Source: an uncultured Saprospiraceae bacterium
Lineage (GTDB): Bacteria > Bacteroidota > Bacteroidia > Chitinophagales > Saprospiraceae
Direction: 5' to 3'
Assembly (NCBI GenBank): GCA_937921595.1
Contig: CAKZTD010000063.1
Coordinates: 1-37,747 of the forward strand
DNA: 37,747 bases
A program made the translations under genes and the position numbers. Below the pieces are notes generated by a model. It searched no databases and had not been told where the DNA came from. It saw only the letters and a program-made list of their open reading frames with translations. Shown one piece after another: positions 1 to 7,713 of the stretch (position 1 is the stretch's first letter; every line of letters starts with the position of its first letter).

Positions 1-318
1 TTTTAGATCTGTCAATTTAAAATCAATCGCAGGGTAAGTTTCTTTGGTTCCAAGTAGATTACTTTTTATCTTGATTTCTACTTTTGGATTTTCAATTTTA
101 AAAATATCTTCTCCATACCAGCGTACCCGAAATTTCCGACGCTCCGCTACCCCATCTACGTTTTCATTATAAGCTACAAGATTAGCCGTATCAAAGTAAA
201 TATTGTTGATCTGACGATCTGGAAATATCTTCCGAAAGGATGCCGGATGACTTCTGACAATCTGCCGAACGACCTCCGGATGAAAACTTTCTACCTTATA
301 TTTTCTTTCGTAACGCAT
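1..318 (-). CDS. VTC-domain (polyphosphate polymerase-like) protein, N-terminal part
   Basis: The reading frame is open from an ATG at 318 down to the window edge, giving 106 residues with no stop, so the C-terminal part lies outside. The start MRYERKYKV, then YFDT near residue 42, RRKFRVRWYG near 60-69 and VEIKIKS near 80 follow the pattern of the VTC domain. In that family basic and acidic side chains inside a beta tunnel bind polyphosphate or nucleotide triphosphate and metal. Characterised VTC proteins make polyphosphate; many bacterial members have no tested activity. The start is supported by an AAGGA-like stretch directly upstream. Nothing else of an operon is visible, because the next gene (ribBA) ends 190 bp upstream behind a repeat element. 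Confidence 0.75.
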   Translation of the reverse strand, partial: MRYERKYKVESFHPEVVRQIVRSHPASFRKIFPDRQINNIYFDTANLVAYNENVDGVAERRKFRVRWYGEDIFKIENPKVEIKIKSNLLGTKETYPAIDFKLTDLK

Positions 319-330
319 CCTTATGAGTGG

Positions 331-507
331 ATTAAAAAATGAGCAAATGAGTGAATTTAGGAATGAGTGAATGGGGGCTTGTTTGAATTTATAATGGTAT
401 TTTTTGACGAATTTAAATATGAGTTTAGTAATCAAAAATTCATCCTGAATGAAAAACCAAAACTCCCCCATTCAATCATTCTCTCATTGTTTCATTCACT
501 CATTAAT
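331..507. repeat. Dispersed palindromic intergenic repeat, copy 1
   Basis: The spacer between ribBA and the VTC gene is almost filled by an imperfect palindrome. The inner arms 361-377 and 465-481 pair at 16 of 17 positions (word GAATGAGTGAATGGGGG against its complement). Outside them both flanks repeat the same words (AATGAG, GAGTGAAT). The loop of about 87 bp aligns along its length with the loop of the copy at 9871-9989, which shows this is a family and not chance. No protein is encoded. It could act as a transcript end or stabilising hairpin for the convergent or downstream genes, or be a non-autonomous mobile element. Confidence 0.7.
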
Positions 508-508
508 C

Positions 509-1666
509 TTATATGTCTAGATTCACATTCTCTACAATCTCCAAACCGTAGCCAATCAATCCGATTCGACGCTTTGAAGAATTTGTAATGAGTCGTATTT
601 TAGAAATGTTCAGTTCACGGATAATCTGTGCACCAATTCCATAATCTCTTTGCTCCATACTTTTTGTACCATCCTTTGATTCTGGAGCATCTTTGGCATA
701 AGTTTTAAGGTGATTCAAGATAGAATTTCCTTTTTCACCATGACGCATATAGATCAAAACACCTTTACCTTCTTTGGAGATAATTTCCATAGATTTTTGT
801 AATTGCGTTCCATGGTCTTCAAACAGCGTACCGATGATGTCACCAGTTTCTGAACTCGAATGTACTCTTACCATCACTGGCTCATCACTTTCCCAATCTC
901 CAGTTTTGATAGCCAGGTGCGTATCAGTTGTAGTAATTTGCGTAAAAGCAATAACTTCAACTTTTCCATATTTGGTATCCATGTCCACAGATAATTCTCG
1001 CTTGACGATACGCTCTGTTCGCATTCGGTAAGCTACCAAATCTTCGATAGAGATGATTTTTAGATCATGCTGCTTAGCAAGAACCAACAACTCAGGGAGA
1101 CGAGCCATTGTACCATCTTCATTTAAAATTTCAACACATATTCCTGCCGGTTGAAGACCAGCTAATCGAGCCAAATCAATCGTCGCTTCAGTATGTCCTG
1201 TTCTTCTTAGGACTCCTCCAGTCTTTGCTCGTAATGGAAAAATATGTCCCGGTCTTGCAAAATCAGACGCTTTGATATTTGGATCAACCATCGCTTTAAT
1301 TCCGGTCGCTCGATCATAAGTAGATATTCCAGTAGTACAGCCTTGACCGATCAAATCAATCGACACTGTAAACGCCGTCTCATGCGGATCGCTGTTTCTA
1401 GAAACCATCATATCCAGCTCTAATTCATCCGCTCGTTTTTCATCGATTGGTGTACAAATCAGACCTCTGGCATGAGTCGCCATGAAATTGATAATCTCAG
1501 GAGTTACGGTCTCTGCAGCACAAATGAAGTCTCCTTCATTCTCTCGATCTTCGTCGTCAACAACGATAATTACCTTTCCGGCTTTGATGTCTGCGATTGC
1601 TTCTTCTATGGTATTTAGTTCCAATTTTTCAGGTTTTTCAGTTACGCTTAGGTGGTTGCCAAACAT
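509..1666 (-). CDS. ribBA: RibBA: 3,4-dihydroxy-2-butanone-4-phosphate synthase with degenerate GTP cyclohydrolase II domain
   Basis: Riboflavin pathway protein, 385 residues from the ATG at 1666, which has a good AAAGGAG site; an ATG 16 codons further up is open but has no such site. The N-terminal RibB domain (about 14-212) turns ribulose 5-phosphate into dihydroxybutanone phosphate and formate and is intact: DDEDRENEGD (37-46), ARGLICTPI (66-74), STYDRATGI (115-123), RPGHIFPL (138-145) and GHTEA (157-161). The C-terminal GTP cyclohydrolase II-like domain (about 220-385) keeps the DYGIGAQI and GYGLEIVE segments. However, the zinc site that normally reads HSxC...RCDCG reads HSSSETGDIIGTLFEDHG here, so all three cysteines are gone. 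The RibB activity looks sound; the RibA activity is doubtful. The start overlaps the end of the upstream glycosyltransferase gene by 29 bp, so the two are probably co-transcribed. Confidence 0.93.
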   Translation of the reverse strand: MFGNHLSVTEKPEKLELNTIEEAIADIKAGKVIIVVDDEDRENEGDFICAAETVTPEIINFMATHARGLICTPIDEKRADELELDMMVSRNSDPHETAFTVSIDLIGQGCTTGISTYDRATGIKAMVDPNIKASDFARPGHIFPLRAKTGGVLRRTGHTEATIDLARLAGLQPAGICVEILNEDGTMARLPELLVLAKQHDLKIISIEDLVAYRMRTERIVKRELSVDMDTKYGKVEVIAFTQITTTDTHLAIKTGDWESDEPVMVRVHSSSETGDIIGTLFEDHGTQLQKSMEIISKEGKGVLIYMRHGEKGNSILNHLKTYAKDAPESKDGTKSMEQRDYGIGAQIIRELNISKIRLITNSSKRRIGLIGYGLEIVENVNLDI

Positions 1667-2834
1667 TGTTTTTAACTCCTTTAATAAATTTAAAAAATCC
1701 TTCAAGCAAAGCAATATTCATCACTACGAAATATCTGATTGCTCGAAAGCCTATTATATTGATGTTCAACTTTTTAAAAATAAAATCCAAAAATGGAACA
1801 CCAATTCCTCCAATTATCATCAATATGAACAAATATTGGTAGAGGATGTTCCCGCTTAGACTTAAAATTAATCCGCTGATTGATGCAAAGATAATAAAAA
1901 AGGGGCCTAGCCATCTCAAAACTTTATGTGAGAAAAAGGCAAAACTCAAATTATTACCCTTGTATAATAAATGTCGGAAAGTCATGAGGTTTTGAAAATT
2001 CCCTGCTGAGATTCTAGATTTGCGTCGATACTCCTCTCCCATATCATCTGGTAAAGACTCAAAACAGATAGCTTTCATCTCATTAATCGCATTCCCTCCA
2101 ATCTCAAAAGCTCGCATCGTGATATAAAAATCATCCACCAAAAACTTATCAGGGATCATTGAAAAGTGACTAGCTCGAATCGTGTAACATCCACCAAATG
2201 GACCAATCATTTTTCCAAATGCTAAACCTTCCAGATTTTTCAAACCAACTTCTGAACTAATGTATTGATTTTCTAACATTGAAATCCCTTCTGCCTTCAT
2301 TCCTATATTTACCATATTAGAATCGACAATCATGATCTCTTCATTTTTAAAATGCTTTACCAATTCGAAAAGCGTTTCCATTTGGAGCATGACACTGGCA
2401 TCAGTCATCAATAGAATATGTTCTCTAGTTTTTCCTCTTTCTTTAAATGCGATGGTGGCGAGATCATTAACGACTCCTGGCTTTCCACGACGATCTTTGA
2501 AAGGATGAAAGTGAAGATGCGAATTTTTAGATTGATAATTTTCTAAAATCGCATTGGTTTGATCATCCGAACAATCAGATCCTATATAGATCACCAACTT
2601 ATCTTTTGGATAATCGAGTGCAAGAAGGCTTTCCATTTTTTCCTTGATCACACCTTCTTCATTATAGACGGACATGATCACAGAGACCGTCGGTAGTTCA
2701 TCAGTCCTAGAAAAACAGACCTCATTTTGCTTTTTACCACTTGCCTTTATTTTTAAAATCAAAGGATACAGCACATAGGAATGAAACAATCCTAAGACAC
2801 TTCCCCAAAACAATATTTTAAAAAATAGTAGCAT
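1638..2834 (-). CDS. GT2-family membrane glycosyltransferase
   Basis: Processive-type family 2 glycosyltransferase, 398 residues, probably adding sugars to a polysaccharide at the inner membrane. An N-terminal membrane helix (about 2-20) precedes the GT-A domain: VSVIMSVYNEE (50-60), IGSDCSDD with the nucleotide-binding aspartates (about 85-92), DRRGKPGVVNDL, the LLMTDASV metal-site strand, GPFGGCYTIRAS, the catalytic-base-like VDDFYITMR, and RRKSRISAGN in the place of the QxxRW motif. Two or more membrane helices follow (about 300-375). The acceptor and sugar cannot be told. The gene ends inside the start of ribBA. This is surprising for function but fits a shared transcript. Confidence 0.88.
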   Translation of the reverse strand: MLLFFKILFWGSVLGLFHSYVLYPLILKIKASGKKQNEVCFSRTDELPTVSVIMSVYNEEGVIKEKMESLLALDYPKDKLVIYIGSDCSDDQTNAILENYQSKNSHLHFHPFKDRRGKPGVVNDLATIAFKERGKTREHILLMTDASVMLQMETLFELVKHFKNEEIMIVDSNMVNIGMKAEGISMLENQYISSEVGLKNLEGLAFGKMIGPFGGCYTIRASHFSMIPDKFLVDDFYITMRAFEIGGNAINEMKAICFESLPDDMGEEYRRKSRISAGNFQNLMTFRHLLYKGNNLSFAFFSHKVLRWLGPFFIIFASISGLILSLSGNILYQYLFILMIIGGIGVPFLDFIFKKLNINIIGFRAIRYFVVMNIALLEGFFKFIKGVKNNVWQPPKRN

Positions 2835-3001
2835 TATTTACAAATGATTGAATATCAGTTTTTTACGTCAACATAAATTGACCTTCTTTTGAGTAGTAAA
2901 ATTAATTGAATTATTGGATTTTGAGGTCTAAGTTTAGGAAAGTTTTGAGTTTTATTTCAAAAGATATCAGGCAATTGAAGTGATTTTTAATTTGTATATA
3001 T

Positions 3002-3037
3002 TCTACTAAAATTTAGTAGACAAACTAAAAAATAGTT
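3002..3037. promoter_or_regulatory. Operator-like palindromes upstream of the BlaI/MecI-type gene
   Basis: Bases 3002-3020 form a perfect 19-bp palindrome with a single central base (arms TCTACTAAA / TTTAGTAGA). A second, weaker dyad AACTA-N5-TAGTT lies at 3023-3037. Both share the core ACTA/TAGT. BlaI and MecI dimers bind dyads of the TACA/TGTA or ACTA/TAGT kind that overlap their own promoter, so self-repression of the downstream repressor/peptidase pair is the natural reading. The sites overlap the presumed -33 region of the promoter ending at 3066. Confidence 0.6.
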
Positions 3038-3066
3038 GTATTTCTAAAAAATCGTAGCTATATTTG
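3036..3066 (+). promoter_or_regulatory. Bacteroidota-type promoter of the BlaI/MecI-type gene
   Basis: TTG at 3036-3038 and TATATTTG at 3059-3066 (consensus TAnnTTTG) are separated by 20 bp, the usual spacing for the main sigma factor of this phylum. The predicted start of transcription, 4-7 bp after the box, falls on or next to the ATG at 3071, so the message would be leaderless. Confidence 0.5.
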
Positions 3067-3070
3067 AATT

Positions 3071-3436
3071 ATGAATAAGCCACTTACCTACAAAGAAGAA
3101 CAAATAATGCAGATCCTTTGGAATCTAAAAAAAGCTTTGGTCAAAGAGATCATGCAAGAACTTCCAGATCCAAAACCTCCATACACGACGGTTGCTTCAG
3201 TGGTTAGAAAACTAGCCGATCAAGGCCTTGTTGGGCATCAAGCTTTTGGGACGACTTATCAGTATTTCCCAATTCTAAAAAAGAGTAAATATCGCAAGCA
3301 GGTTTTCAAAAACATGATGCAAAATTACTTTGGTAGTTCACCAGAGCAGGTCATTTCTTATTTTATGAAAGAGGAGAATGTCGATCCAGAGGAATTGAAA
3401 GAATGGTTTGAGAAATTGAAAGATAAAAATAAATAA
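3071..3436 (+). CDS. BlaI/MecI/CopY-family transcriptional repressor
   Basis: A 121-residue winged-helix DNA-binding protein of the usual family length. LTYKEEQIMQILWNLKKALVKEI is the first helix pair, PPYTTVASVVRKLADQGLV (about 37-55) is the helix-turn-helix, and the wing contains FGTTYQYFPIL. The C-terminal half carries the helical dimer region, which in relatives is cut by the partner peptidase. It sits 77 bp ahead of a BlaR1-type M56 peptidase gene, the classical pairing in which the membrane sensor destroys the repressor. In Bacteroidota such pairs usually answer to envelope stress or unknown ligands and not necessarily to beta-lactams; no beta-lactamase is near. The operator palindrome just upstream points to self-regulation. 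Confidence 0.92.
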   Translation: MNKPLTYKEEQIMQILWNLKKALVKEIMQELPDPKPPYTTVASVVRKLADQGLVGHQAFGTTYQYFPILKKSKYRKQVFKNMMQNYFGSSPEQVISYFMKEENVDPEELKEWFEKLKDKNK

Positions 3437-3513
3437 GCGTGTAAATCCTTACGCCTTTGTGATTTTGTGGTCAATTAAAATTCAACGTTTATTTTATACA
3501 AAAACAATCAAAA

Positions 3514-5574
3514 ATGATCGAAGCAATTTCTCCAATAAAGTACCTTCTCGAGGCGAATTTCTGCATCGTCATTTTTTATTTGCTTTATCATTATATTTTA
3601 AAAAAGGACACCTTCTTTCAATTCAACAGAGCATACTTAATTGTTGTTCCTATCATTGCTTTGGCTTTACCTTTGATTAATTTTGGAAGTATCTCCACTA
3701 TTGAAAACAACACTCCAACTGCCTTAAATTTCATTCCAAAAAGTATAGAGACTTTTCAACAAAGTGAAGTTCTTTTTCAAGAAAGAATATATACTCAGGA
3801 AACAGGATTTAGTATTTCTTTAGGCGAATTATTTTTCTGGTTTTATATAATTATAGGAAGTTTTTTTATTCTAAAATTATTAGCTAGCATTGGTAAAATT
3901 GCACTTTTGATTTCTAAAAATGATATTCAACAACAGGATGGATATAAAACGGTCATCATCAAATCAAAAATTCCAGCTTTCTCCTTTTTCAATTATCTTT
4001 TTTGGAATGGAAAAGAAGACGAAAACACATCTTTTATTTTCGAACATGAAAAAATCCATATCCGCCAAAAACATAGTATCGATGTGATCATGATGGAAAT
4101 CATCGTCGCTATTCTCTGGATCAATCCATTTATTTATCTCTTTCGAAAACAATTGCAAACCATCCATGAATACATTGCAGATCAGCATGTTTTAAATCTC
4201 TCTGGGGAACGCGAAAAATACGCTTCTCTCCTATTCAATCTCTTCACTTCTGCAAAACCAAATCAAGTAGTCACTTCATTTAATTCACAAATTAAAAATA
4301 GATTAGCTATGATGTATCAAAAAAAATCTGCAAAAATAAATTTATTAAAAATAATTTCAATCGCTCCGATTCTTATGCTTTTATTGGCTTTATTTTCTTT
4401 TGATTTGGCTAATACCGATAGCATCGTTTCTGGAATCGAAACGACTTCAGAAACTTCGATATTAAGTATTGAAAATTCGCAAAAAACGATAAACAAAAAA
4501 TATGATCGTCCTTACGTTTTGAAATTTGGAGCCATTGAATTTGAACTTACGGAACAAGTAGGTGATGGAAAAAAAGTAAACCCTCCTCTTTTTAGTTTTA
4601 CTTATAAAACTGCTGAGAAACTAAGCACCCTATCTCCTATTTTATTAAACAGAAATAATGGCAAAAAATATTCTTACAACTTAGATGTTCGAATTGGCGA
4701 AGAAAGTGATCCTCTTTCTAAATTTGATCTAAACGCTTTGCTTGCTAATGTTGACAAAACAAAAGAATCACATATTTATGTTAAAAACCTCAAACCAAAT
4801 GGAGAAGATTTGGTATTAAATTTAAGGATTGCACTTTTTCCAGAAAGTTCTTTCCAAATGGATTGGGGAGATCGAAAATTCACTACAGGTGATAAAATAA
4901 AAATGACAGGAACTGAATTTGCAACAAAGGCGCTCTCCAATCATCTCTTAAGCAGAAATGCGATTTATAAAAATGCGGATACTTATTTTGAAGAGATAGA
5001 GAAAATATCCATAAATGGTAGTCCTCAAAATTTCGAGTGGCAGTCGTTTCCACTTTTACAAACTAACTCACTTGAACTTGCTATTAAAAGTTCAAAAAAA
5101 GGAGATCGTTTCATCTTTAAGGGGATTCAAGTTGAAAGCTATAACGTTCCAAGTAATTATTCTTTTGAGGTGGAGATTACAGAATCAGTAAATCCTAATA
5201 ACCTAAAGCTTTCCAATGATTTAAATAAACCAAGAGTAGTCAATTACATCATAAACGGAAATAAATCTGATCAAGCAATTTTTGATCAATTAAGCCCTTC
5301 GGATATTTTAGAATTAAAAATTTTAGATAAATTCGGAAGACCAACAAAGGATAAGAATGTAGATCAAGTCATTATTGTTACTACTAAAAAAGATGCTATA
5401 ACTCCTCCTGCAAAAATAACTTATCTTCTAAACGGCAAAACAACTTCCAAAGAAAGTATAGAGCGATTGGATAAAAACAACATCTTAGAATACAAAATTT
5501 ATAATCGATTCGGAGAGGTGATTGACAAAGTAGATGGACAATGTATTATTATGGTGAAGACGAAGAAAAAGTAA
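3514..5574 (+). CDS. BlaR1-type M56 membrane metallopeptidase with C-terminal plug-like repeats
   Basis: Sensor-peptidase of 686 residues. Membrane helices lie at about 15-31, 38-57, 105-130 and 275-296. The zinc site is HEKIH (178-182) with a downstream glutamate in HEYIAD (218-223), as in BlaR1 and MecR1, so the protease is probably active on the cytoplasmic side. The part after residue 300 should be periplasmic. It is not a penicillin-binding domain. It is a beta-rich region ending in two similar modules of about 50 residues (roughly 583-635 and 636-686), each with an N-G-K/N-x-x-S motif, an I-L-E-x-K-I strand and a R/K-FG turn. These resemble the short plug-like fold of TonB receptors. 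The gene pairs with the repressor 77 bp upstream. The ligand is unknown. Confidence 0.88.
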   Translation: MIEAISPIKYLLEANFCIVIFYLLYHYILKKDTFFQFNRAYLIVVPIIALALPLINFGSISTIENNTPTALNFIPKSIETFQQSEVLFQERIYTQETGFSISLGELFFWFYIIIGSFFILKLLASIGKIALLISKNDIQQQDGYKTVIIKSKIPAFSFFNYLFWNGKEDENTSFIFEHEKIHIRQKHSIDVIMMEIIVAILWINPFIYLFRKQLQTIHEYIADQHVLNLSGEREKYASLLFNLFTSAKPNQVVTSFNSQIKNRLAMMYQKKSAKINLLKIISIAPILMLLLALFSFDLANTDSIVSGIETTSETSILSIENSQKTINKKYDRPYVLKFGAIEFELTEQVGDGKKVNPPLFSFTYKTAEKLSTLSPILLNRNNGKKYSYNLDVRIGEESDPLSKFDLNALLANVDKTKESHIYVKNLKPNGEDLVLNLRIALFPESSFQMDWGDRKFTTGDKIKMTGTEFATKALSNHLLSRNAIYKNADTYFEEIEKISINGSPQNFEWQSFPLLQTNSLELAIKSSKKGDRFIFKGIQVESYNVPSNYSFEVEITESVNPNNLKLSNDLNKPRVVNYIINGNKSDQAIFDQLSPSDILELKILDKFGRPTKDKNVDQVIIVTTKKDAITPPAKITYLLNGKTTSKESIERLDKNNILEYKIYNRFGEVIDKVDGQCIIMVKTKKK

Positions 5575-5646
5575 TTTTTAGAACAGTATTCAGTAATCAA
5601 TTAAGAGTGCTCACAAAACTTTTAAAGGGAATTCTACTTTTCTGTT

Positions 5647-5711
5647 CTTATGTGACTTATGTGGTTCACAAAAAAATATTACAACCACATAAGTCACATA
5701 AGTCACATAAG
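5647..5711. terminator. Hairpin between convergent genes (perfect 20-bp stem)
   Basis: Arms 5647-5666 and 5683-5702 are perfectly complementary over 20 bp (CTTATGTGACTTATGTGGTT and its complement) around a 16-base AT-rich loop. A third copy of the word TCACATAAG follows at 5703-5711. It lies between the stops of the BlaR1 gene and the opposing GT4 gene, where a two-way transcript end is expected. No clean T-run follows on either strand, so a repeat with another role cannot be excluded. The rest of 5575-5791 shows nothing recognisable. Confidence 0.5.
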
Positions 5712-5791
5712 AATAATATTTTCTTTCTATTTATGAGAAAAACATTTAAAGACGAGACTTATATTTCACTAAACCAACTAACCACATTCTC

Positions 5792-7012
5792 TTAGCCTTT
5801 CTCTTCCAAATACTCTCGATAAACCTTAGCCAATCGCTTCGCCACTTCCAGATTATCATAGCGTCCAGTCACAAAATCATGAGCAGCTTTTCCTATCTGA
5901 GGCAAATCTTTTTTATGCTCATAACAATAGCGAATCGCTTCCAAAAACGCTTCACTTGTATTCGCAAGCAGCACCTCTTTTTTATCTCTTCCATCGATAC
6001 CTTCCAAGCCAACAGAAGTCGTGAGCACCACTTTACCTAAGGCCATTCCTTCCAAAATCTTCGCTCGCATCCCACTACCAGAAAGCAAAGGAACCAAGGT
6101 CATCGGATGCTGATTGACAAAGGTCGGAGCACAAGGCACTTCACCATGAATGTGGATATTTTCAACTTCCATTTGCAACATCCATTCTGGTGTATTTCTA
6201 CCGGCAATATGCAGGCTTAATTTTGGAAATTCTTTCACAGCCTTTGGCCATACTTCTTTTAAAAACCATTCTAAACCTTCGAGATTCGGCATCCAATCCA
6301 AGGAGCCAATAAAAGAAATAGAAAGCTCTTTTTCAAAAACAGAATAATCGGGATCGTATTGAGTTTGATCGACACCAATCGGTGTAACCTTAGCTCCGTT
6401 TTTATACCCAAAATCTCTGAATTGTTGAAGATCTCGCTCAGTAATCGGAACCAATAAATCATAGTCATTGAGATGACTAATTTCATATTTCTTGAGTTTA
6501 TCTGTTAGATGTTCGAGATACCATTTCTTCAATTTCTTTGGCGTGTTGCTCGCGATACGTTCCCATATTTCATGCTCGACATTGTGGGCTCGCATGGCAA
6601 CAATTGCATTAGAATGTTCTCGAATCGTGGCAATATAAGGAGCTAGATATAAGGTTTCTAACTGTATCACATCAAAGCTTTCCTCCTGAAGGATATGGAT
6701 CAATTGGTTTTTGAAATCCTTAGAAACAAAGCGAGCGATGTGATAAGATTCTTTAGAAAAGAGGTTTAAAAAAGCATCTTTCGCCTTGAGTTCATTATCA
6801 ATCTCAACGCTATGAATATTTTTATAATGATTGAAATCTTTAGGCAATTTTGAAGTATCGAAGAAGTGCTTTTTAGTATTCATACTCAATAAAGTCACCT
6901 CACAACTTAAATCGTTCATGGCCTTAGCTAAGTTTGTTATAGCTATCGATTCTCCATCCTTGAGTGGGAATGGAAACTTCTTTGTTAGTTGTAGAATTTT
7001 CATGTCCTTCAT
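5792..7012 (-). CDS. GT4-family glycosyltransferase
   Basis: Cytoplasmic GT-B glycosyltransferase of about 403-406 residues. The N-terminal Rossmann half begins with KILQLTKKFPFPLKDGESI (glycine-poor acceptor loop). The C-terminal half carries ISFIGSLDWMPN and the donor-binding stretch PLLSGSGMRAKILEGMALGKVVLTTSVGLEGI, with the E-x7-like acidic pair. This is the layout of sugar transferases of polysaccharide and exopolysaccharide clusters (PslH-like). Two starts, ATG at 7012 and ATG at 7003, are in frame; the AAGGA inside the first codons could serve the second. No other polysaccharide genes adjoin it, so donor and acceptor are unknown. Confidence 0.88.
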   Translation of the reverse strand: MKDMKILQLTKKFPFPLKDGESIAITNLAKAMNDLSCEVTLLSMNTKKHFFDTSKLPKDFNHYKNIHSVEIDNELKAKDAFLNLFSKESYHIARFVSKDFKNQLIHILQEESFDVIQLETLYLAPYIATIREHSNAIVAMRAHNVEHEIWERIASNTPKKLKKWYLEHLTDKLKKYEISHLNDYDLLVPITERDLQQFRDFGYKNGAKVTPIGVDQTQYDPDYSVFEKELSISFIGSLDWMPNLEGLEWFLKEVWPKAVKEFPKLSLHIAGRNTPEWMLQMEVENIHIHGEVPCAPTFVNQHPMTLVPLLSGSGMRAKILEGMALGKVVLTTSVGLEGIDGRDKKEVLLANTSEAFLEAIRYCYEHKKDLPQIGKAAHDFVTGRYDNLEVAKRLAKVYREYLEEKG

Positions 7013-7176
7013 GTGTAAAGGTAGCCTATTTACCCTAAATCACCATTTGAATTAATTTTTAATTTGCTACAAGCTTACAAAAAAAAACGGCATTCGGCAT
7101 TAGGTTTTCGGGCTCACCTTATGCGAGACACTGAATACCTTTTATGCTCATTTAAAATTAAACAATGTTATATTTT

Positions 7177-7548
7177 TCAATCCTGAGTTATCACCTCATC
7201 CTGCTCAGCATACCATCCCGGAGAAACAATACATAAAAACTCCAATTTTACTTCTCCTTGATTTTCAACATATTGAACAGCTCCTGCTGGAATGTAAACC
7301 GTATCTCCAGCCTCTACTAATTGCTCCTCCTCTCCTATTACAACCTTAGCTTTTCCTTTTAAAAAATAATAAACTTCGGAACATTCTTTTAAAATATGCG
7401 GTAAAGAAGATTTCCCAACTTCTAAATTTCCATGAGCAAGACTGTAGTCGAGTTCGATATTATCATTTTTAGGGTGTAAAACCTCGATGATGTTTGTTTT
7501 GTCGCCTGCGAGGAAAACGGGAAGATCTTTTAATGATTTGTGAAGCAT
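7177..7548 (-). CDS. Cupin-domain protein
   Basis: A single small cupin barrel of 123 residues, cytoplasmic (no signal). The first cupin motif reads HILKECSEVYYFLKGKAKV (about 51-69), the second GDTVYIPAGAVQYVENQG (about 81-98), and the end FLCIVSPGW is typical for one uncharacterised subgroup. The usual second histidine of motif 1 and the histidine of motif 2 are replaced (L/K and Q), so the common three-histidine metal site is incomplete. It may bind a ligand or a metal in another way. Its neighbours do not suggest a pathway. The 164 bp downstream to the GT4 gene contain a short direct repeat CGGCATTCGGCATTAGG and nothing else. Confidence 0.8.
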   Translation of the reverse strand: MLHKSLKDLPVFLAGDKTNIIEVLHPKNDNIELDYSLAHGNLEVGKSSLPHILKECSEVYYFLKGKAKVVIGEEEQLVEAGDTVYIPAGAVQYVENQGEVKLEFLCIVSPGWYAEQDEVITQD

Positions 7549-7621
7549 TGAATTTGTATTGTAAAAAAGAAACGAATCTAATGGAGATTTAGTTGCTAAA
7601 GAAATAATTTAGAATAAAGCT

Positions 7622-7649
7622 TATTTTTGATGCTGTTTAGTTATTTTTG
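7622..7649 (+). promoter_or_regulatory. Possible promoter boxes for the LolD-type ATPase gene
   Basis: TATTTTTG occurs twice, at 7622-7629 and 7642-7649, both matching TAnnTTTG on the plus strand and lying in an identical 10-base context 20 bp apart. The second would give a leader of about 60 bases before the ATG at 7714. No good TTG box is found at the right distance, so only the -7 element is supported. Confidence 0.35.
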
Positions 7650-7713
7650 AATTTTTTACTTGTCGAAATGAACAAGGTGAAACAAAATCTCGTATAGAGG
7701 AAAAACAGAAAAT

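Noticed and set aside
331-507. CRISPR-like array made by GAGTGAAT words
   Set aside because: The words are irregularly spaced, very short and inverted, and no cas gene is present.
774-1031. Plus-strand frame inside ribBA, with others inside the GT4, TonB receptor and photolyase genes
   Set aside because: They lie wholly in well-supported genes on the opposite strand and show no family motif.
3437-3513. Small stem GCGT...ACGC between the repressor and BlaR1 genes as an internal terminator
   Set aside because: The stem is only about six pairs with a bulge and has no T-run, so the two genes are more likely co-transcribed.
5541-5795. Open frame of 84 codons crossing the end of the BlaR1 gene and the hairpin
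   Set aside because: It overlaps a real gene in another frame and reads through a palindrome; composition and start are unconvincing.
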